37,077 bases of DNA from Paraburkholderia sp. SG-MS1 (lineage in GTDB: Bacteria; Pseudomonadota; Gammaproteobacteria; Burkholderiales; Burkholderiaceae). Within the stretch, counting starts at the first letter, position 1. Every line of letters starts with the position of its first letter. Made by a program: the position numbers and the translations under genes. The stretch is from assembly GCF_012275575.1 (NCBI RefSeq), contig NZ_NPIH01000205.1, forward strand, positions 1-37,077, in the 5' to 3' direction. The notes beneath the pieces were generated by a model. That model worked only from the letters and a program-made list of their open reading frames with translations, was not told where the DNA came from and did not search any database. Below, piece by piece: positions 36,181 through 37,077 of this stretch.

Positions 36181-36774
36181 ATGCCGTTTAATTTCCCGAT
36201 ATTCCTGACCTGGCTGCGGATCGTCCTGATTCCGCTTGTCGTCGGCGTGTTTTATTTGCCTGACATGATGATGAGCCCCGCGCACCGCAACCTGGCCGCT
36301 GCGACGATCTTCATTCTGGCGGCGCTCACCGACTGGTTCGACGGCTATCTGGCCCGCAAGTGGAATCAGACTTCGGCGTTCGGCGCGTTTCTTGATCCGG
36401 TCGCTGACAAACTGATGGTGACGGCCGCACTGCTAGTGCTCGTGCAACTCGCGCGGATCGATTCGGCAATTGCTCTCGTGATCGTCGGACGCGAAATCGC
36501 GATCTCGGCGTTACGCGAGTGGATGGCACAGATCGGCGCGTCGAAGAGCGTCGCGGTGAATTCGCTCGGCAAGTTCAAGACCGCCTGTCAGATGATCGCC
36601 ATTCCCATGCTGCTGTTCTACGGCCCGTTGCCGTTCGGTGGCGGCGTGACGGTCGACACGCGTGTGTGGGGCCTGTGGCTGATCTATCTGGCCGCGTTCC
36701 TGACGATCTGGTCGATGCTCTACTACATGAAGCTCGCATGGCCGCAGATTCGTGAGAGAGGCGGCGTCGCGTGA
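36181..36774 (+). CDS. pgsA: CDP-diacylglycerol-glycerol-3-phosphate phosphatidyltransferase
   Basis: PgsA forms phosphatidylglycerol phosphate, the committed step to phosphatidylglycerol and cardiolipin, in the inner membrane. The 197-residue protein has the CDP-alcohol phosphotransferase motif with Asp54-Gly55, Ala58-Arg59, Gly68, Asp72 and Asp76, and about five membrane segments. ATG 36181 matches the family start (MPFNFPIFLTWLRIVLIP, like E. coli MQFNIPTLLT); an ATG at 36148 has no similarity. No strong ribosome-binding site is visible. The uvrC-pgsA-tRNA-Gly order is the same as in E. coli and many proteobacteria. Confidence 0.95.
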   Translation: MPFNFPIFLTWLRIVLIPLVVGVFYLPDMMMSPAHRNLAAATIFILAALTDWFDGYLARKWNQTSAFGAFLDPVADKLMVTAALLVLVQLARIDSAIALVIVGREIAISALREWMAQIGASKSVAVNSLGKFKTACQMIAIPMLLFYGPLPFGGGVTVDTRVWGLWLIYLAAFLTIWSMLYYMKLAWPQIRERGGVA

Positions 36775-36887
36775 AGGTGAGGCGCGTGTCGACGGCGGGC
36801 GTCAGGCACGCGAAGCGTGTTCGAACCTCGCGGCGAACATGGCCTGCGCATGAGCGAAACTTTTATTAAAGGCATTCGCAAAAGGGG

Positions 36888-36916
36888 TTGACACCCATCG
36901 GTCGTTTCTCCATAAT
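36888..36916 (+). promoter_or_regulatory. Strong sigma-70 promoter of the tRNA operon
   Basis: A perfect TTGACA (36888-36893), a 17-base spacer and CATAAT (36911-36916) form a near-consensus promoter. Transcription would begin near 36923, about 93 bases before the mature tRNA-Gly. Confidence 0.9.
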
Positions 36917-37015
36917 CTCGTTTCTCCGATGCACGCAGTTTGAAGCAACGGGCGAAGTAAGAGAGTAATTGCAGTCAATAAGGCAGTAGTTAGCAGCAAG
37001 TAGTGGAAGTACAAC

Positions 37016-37077
37016 GCGGGAGTAGCTCAGTTGGTAGAGCGCAACCTTGCCAAGGTTGAGGTCGCGAGTTCGAGCCT
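37016..37077 (+). tRNA. tRNA-Gly (anticodon GCC), cut by the window end
   Basis: The acceptor arm begins GCGGGAG. The D arm is GCTC-AGTTGGTA-GAGC, and the anticodon stem CAACC/GGTTG holds the loop TTGCCAA with anticodon GCC. The T arm starts GCGAG-TTCGAGC. The last 14 or so bases lie outside the window. It follows uvrC-pgsA, where tRNA-Gly is often found, commonly with tRNA-Cys next. Confidence 0.97.

Overview
The window is a GC-rich, gene-dense block of conserved chromosomal housekeeping genes. Gene order and protein sequences point to the betaproteobacterial family Burkholderiaceae, most likely Paraburkholderia or a close relative. Supporting signs are the rpmF-plsX-fabHDG-acpP-fabF run joined to an algU-type rpoE-rseA-rseB-mucD operon, lepA-lepB-rnc-era-recO-pdxJ-acpS-nagZ in one direction, and EF-P with Arg32 next to its rhamnosyltransferase EarP. 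I see no prophage, insertion sequence, CRISPR array or clearly foreign island.

Layout. (1) 1-4061: rne (RNase E) on the minus strand with a leader of about 0.7 kb; its best promoter overlaps the start of the divergent rluC. (2) 4045-7213: rluC, a HAD phosphatase, a small Rieske protein and an S49 signal peptide peptidase, ending at a strong terminator. (3) 7242-8581, minus: an RsmI-like methyltransferase overlapping a Maf/YceF pyrophosphatase. (4) 8647-15730: yceD-rpmF-plsX-fabH-fabD-fabG-acpP-fabF, the core of type II fatty acid synthesis, with stem-loops in several gene gaps. (5) 15743-20486: a YgfX-like membrane protein, then rpoE-rseA-rseB-mucD (envelope stress) and a glutaredoxin-like protein. 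(6) 20640-29024: lepA, lepB, rnc, era, recO, pdxJ, acpS, nagZ, closed by a bidirectional terminator. (7) 29059-33449, minus: an NtrC-type response regulator with a degenerate GAFTGA loop, a CsbD/YjbJ stress protein with a sigma-54-like promoter, efp, and earP. (8) 33713-37077, plus: uvrC, pgsA and the 5' part of tRNA-Gly(GCC) behind a near-consensus promoter.

How the genes fit together. PlsX, FabH, FabD, FabG, AcpP and FabF make acyl-ACP; AcpS, encoded 12 kb away, converts apo-AcpP to holo-AcpP; PgsA uses the lipid products for phosphatidylglycerol. RpoE, RseA, RseB and MucD sense and answer envelope damage. LepB and SppA process and clear signal peptides. RNase E and RNase III lie within 20 kb of each other, and both have long low-complexity C-terminal tails. 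EarP rhamnosylates EF-P.

The most interesting non-coding signals are the rne promoter and leader, terminator-like or switching hairpins after rpmF and acpP and before lepA, a 9-bp-periodic CTGTAAC repeat before rpoE, a leaderless-type promoter at rnc, and the sigma-54-like promoter at csbD. All of these come from reading the sequence by eye and none has been computed or tested.
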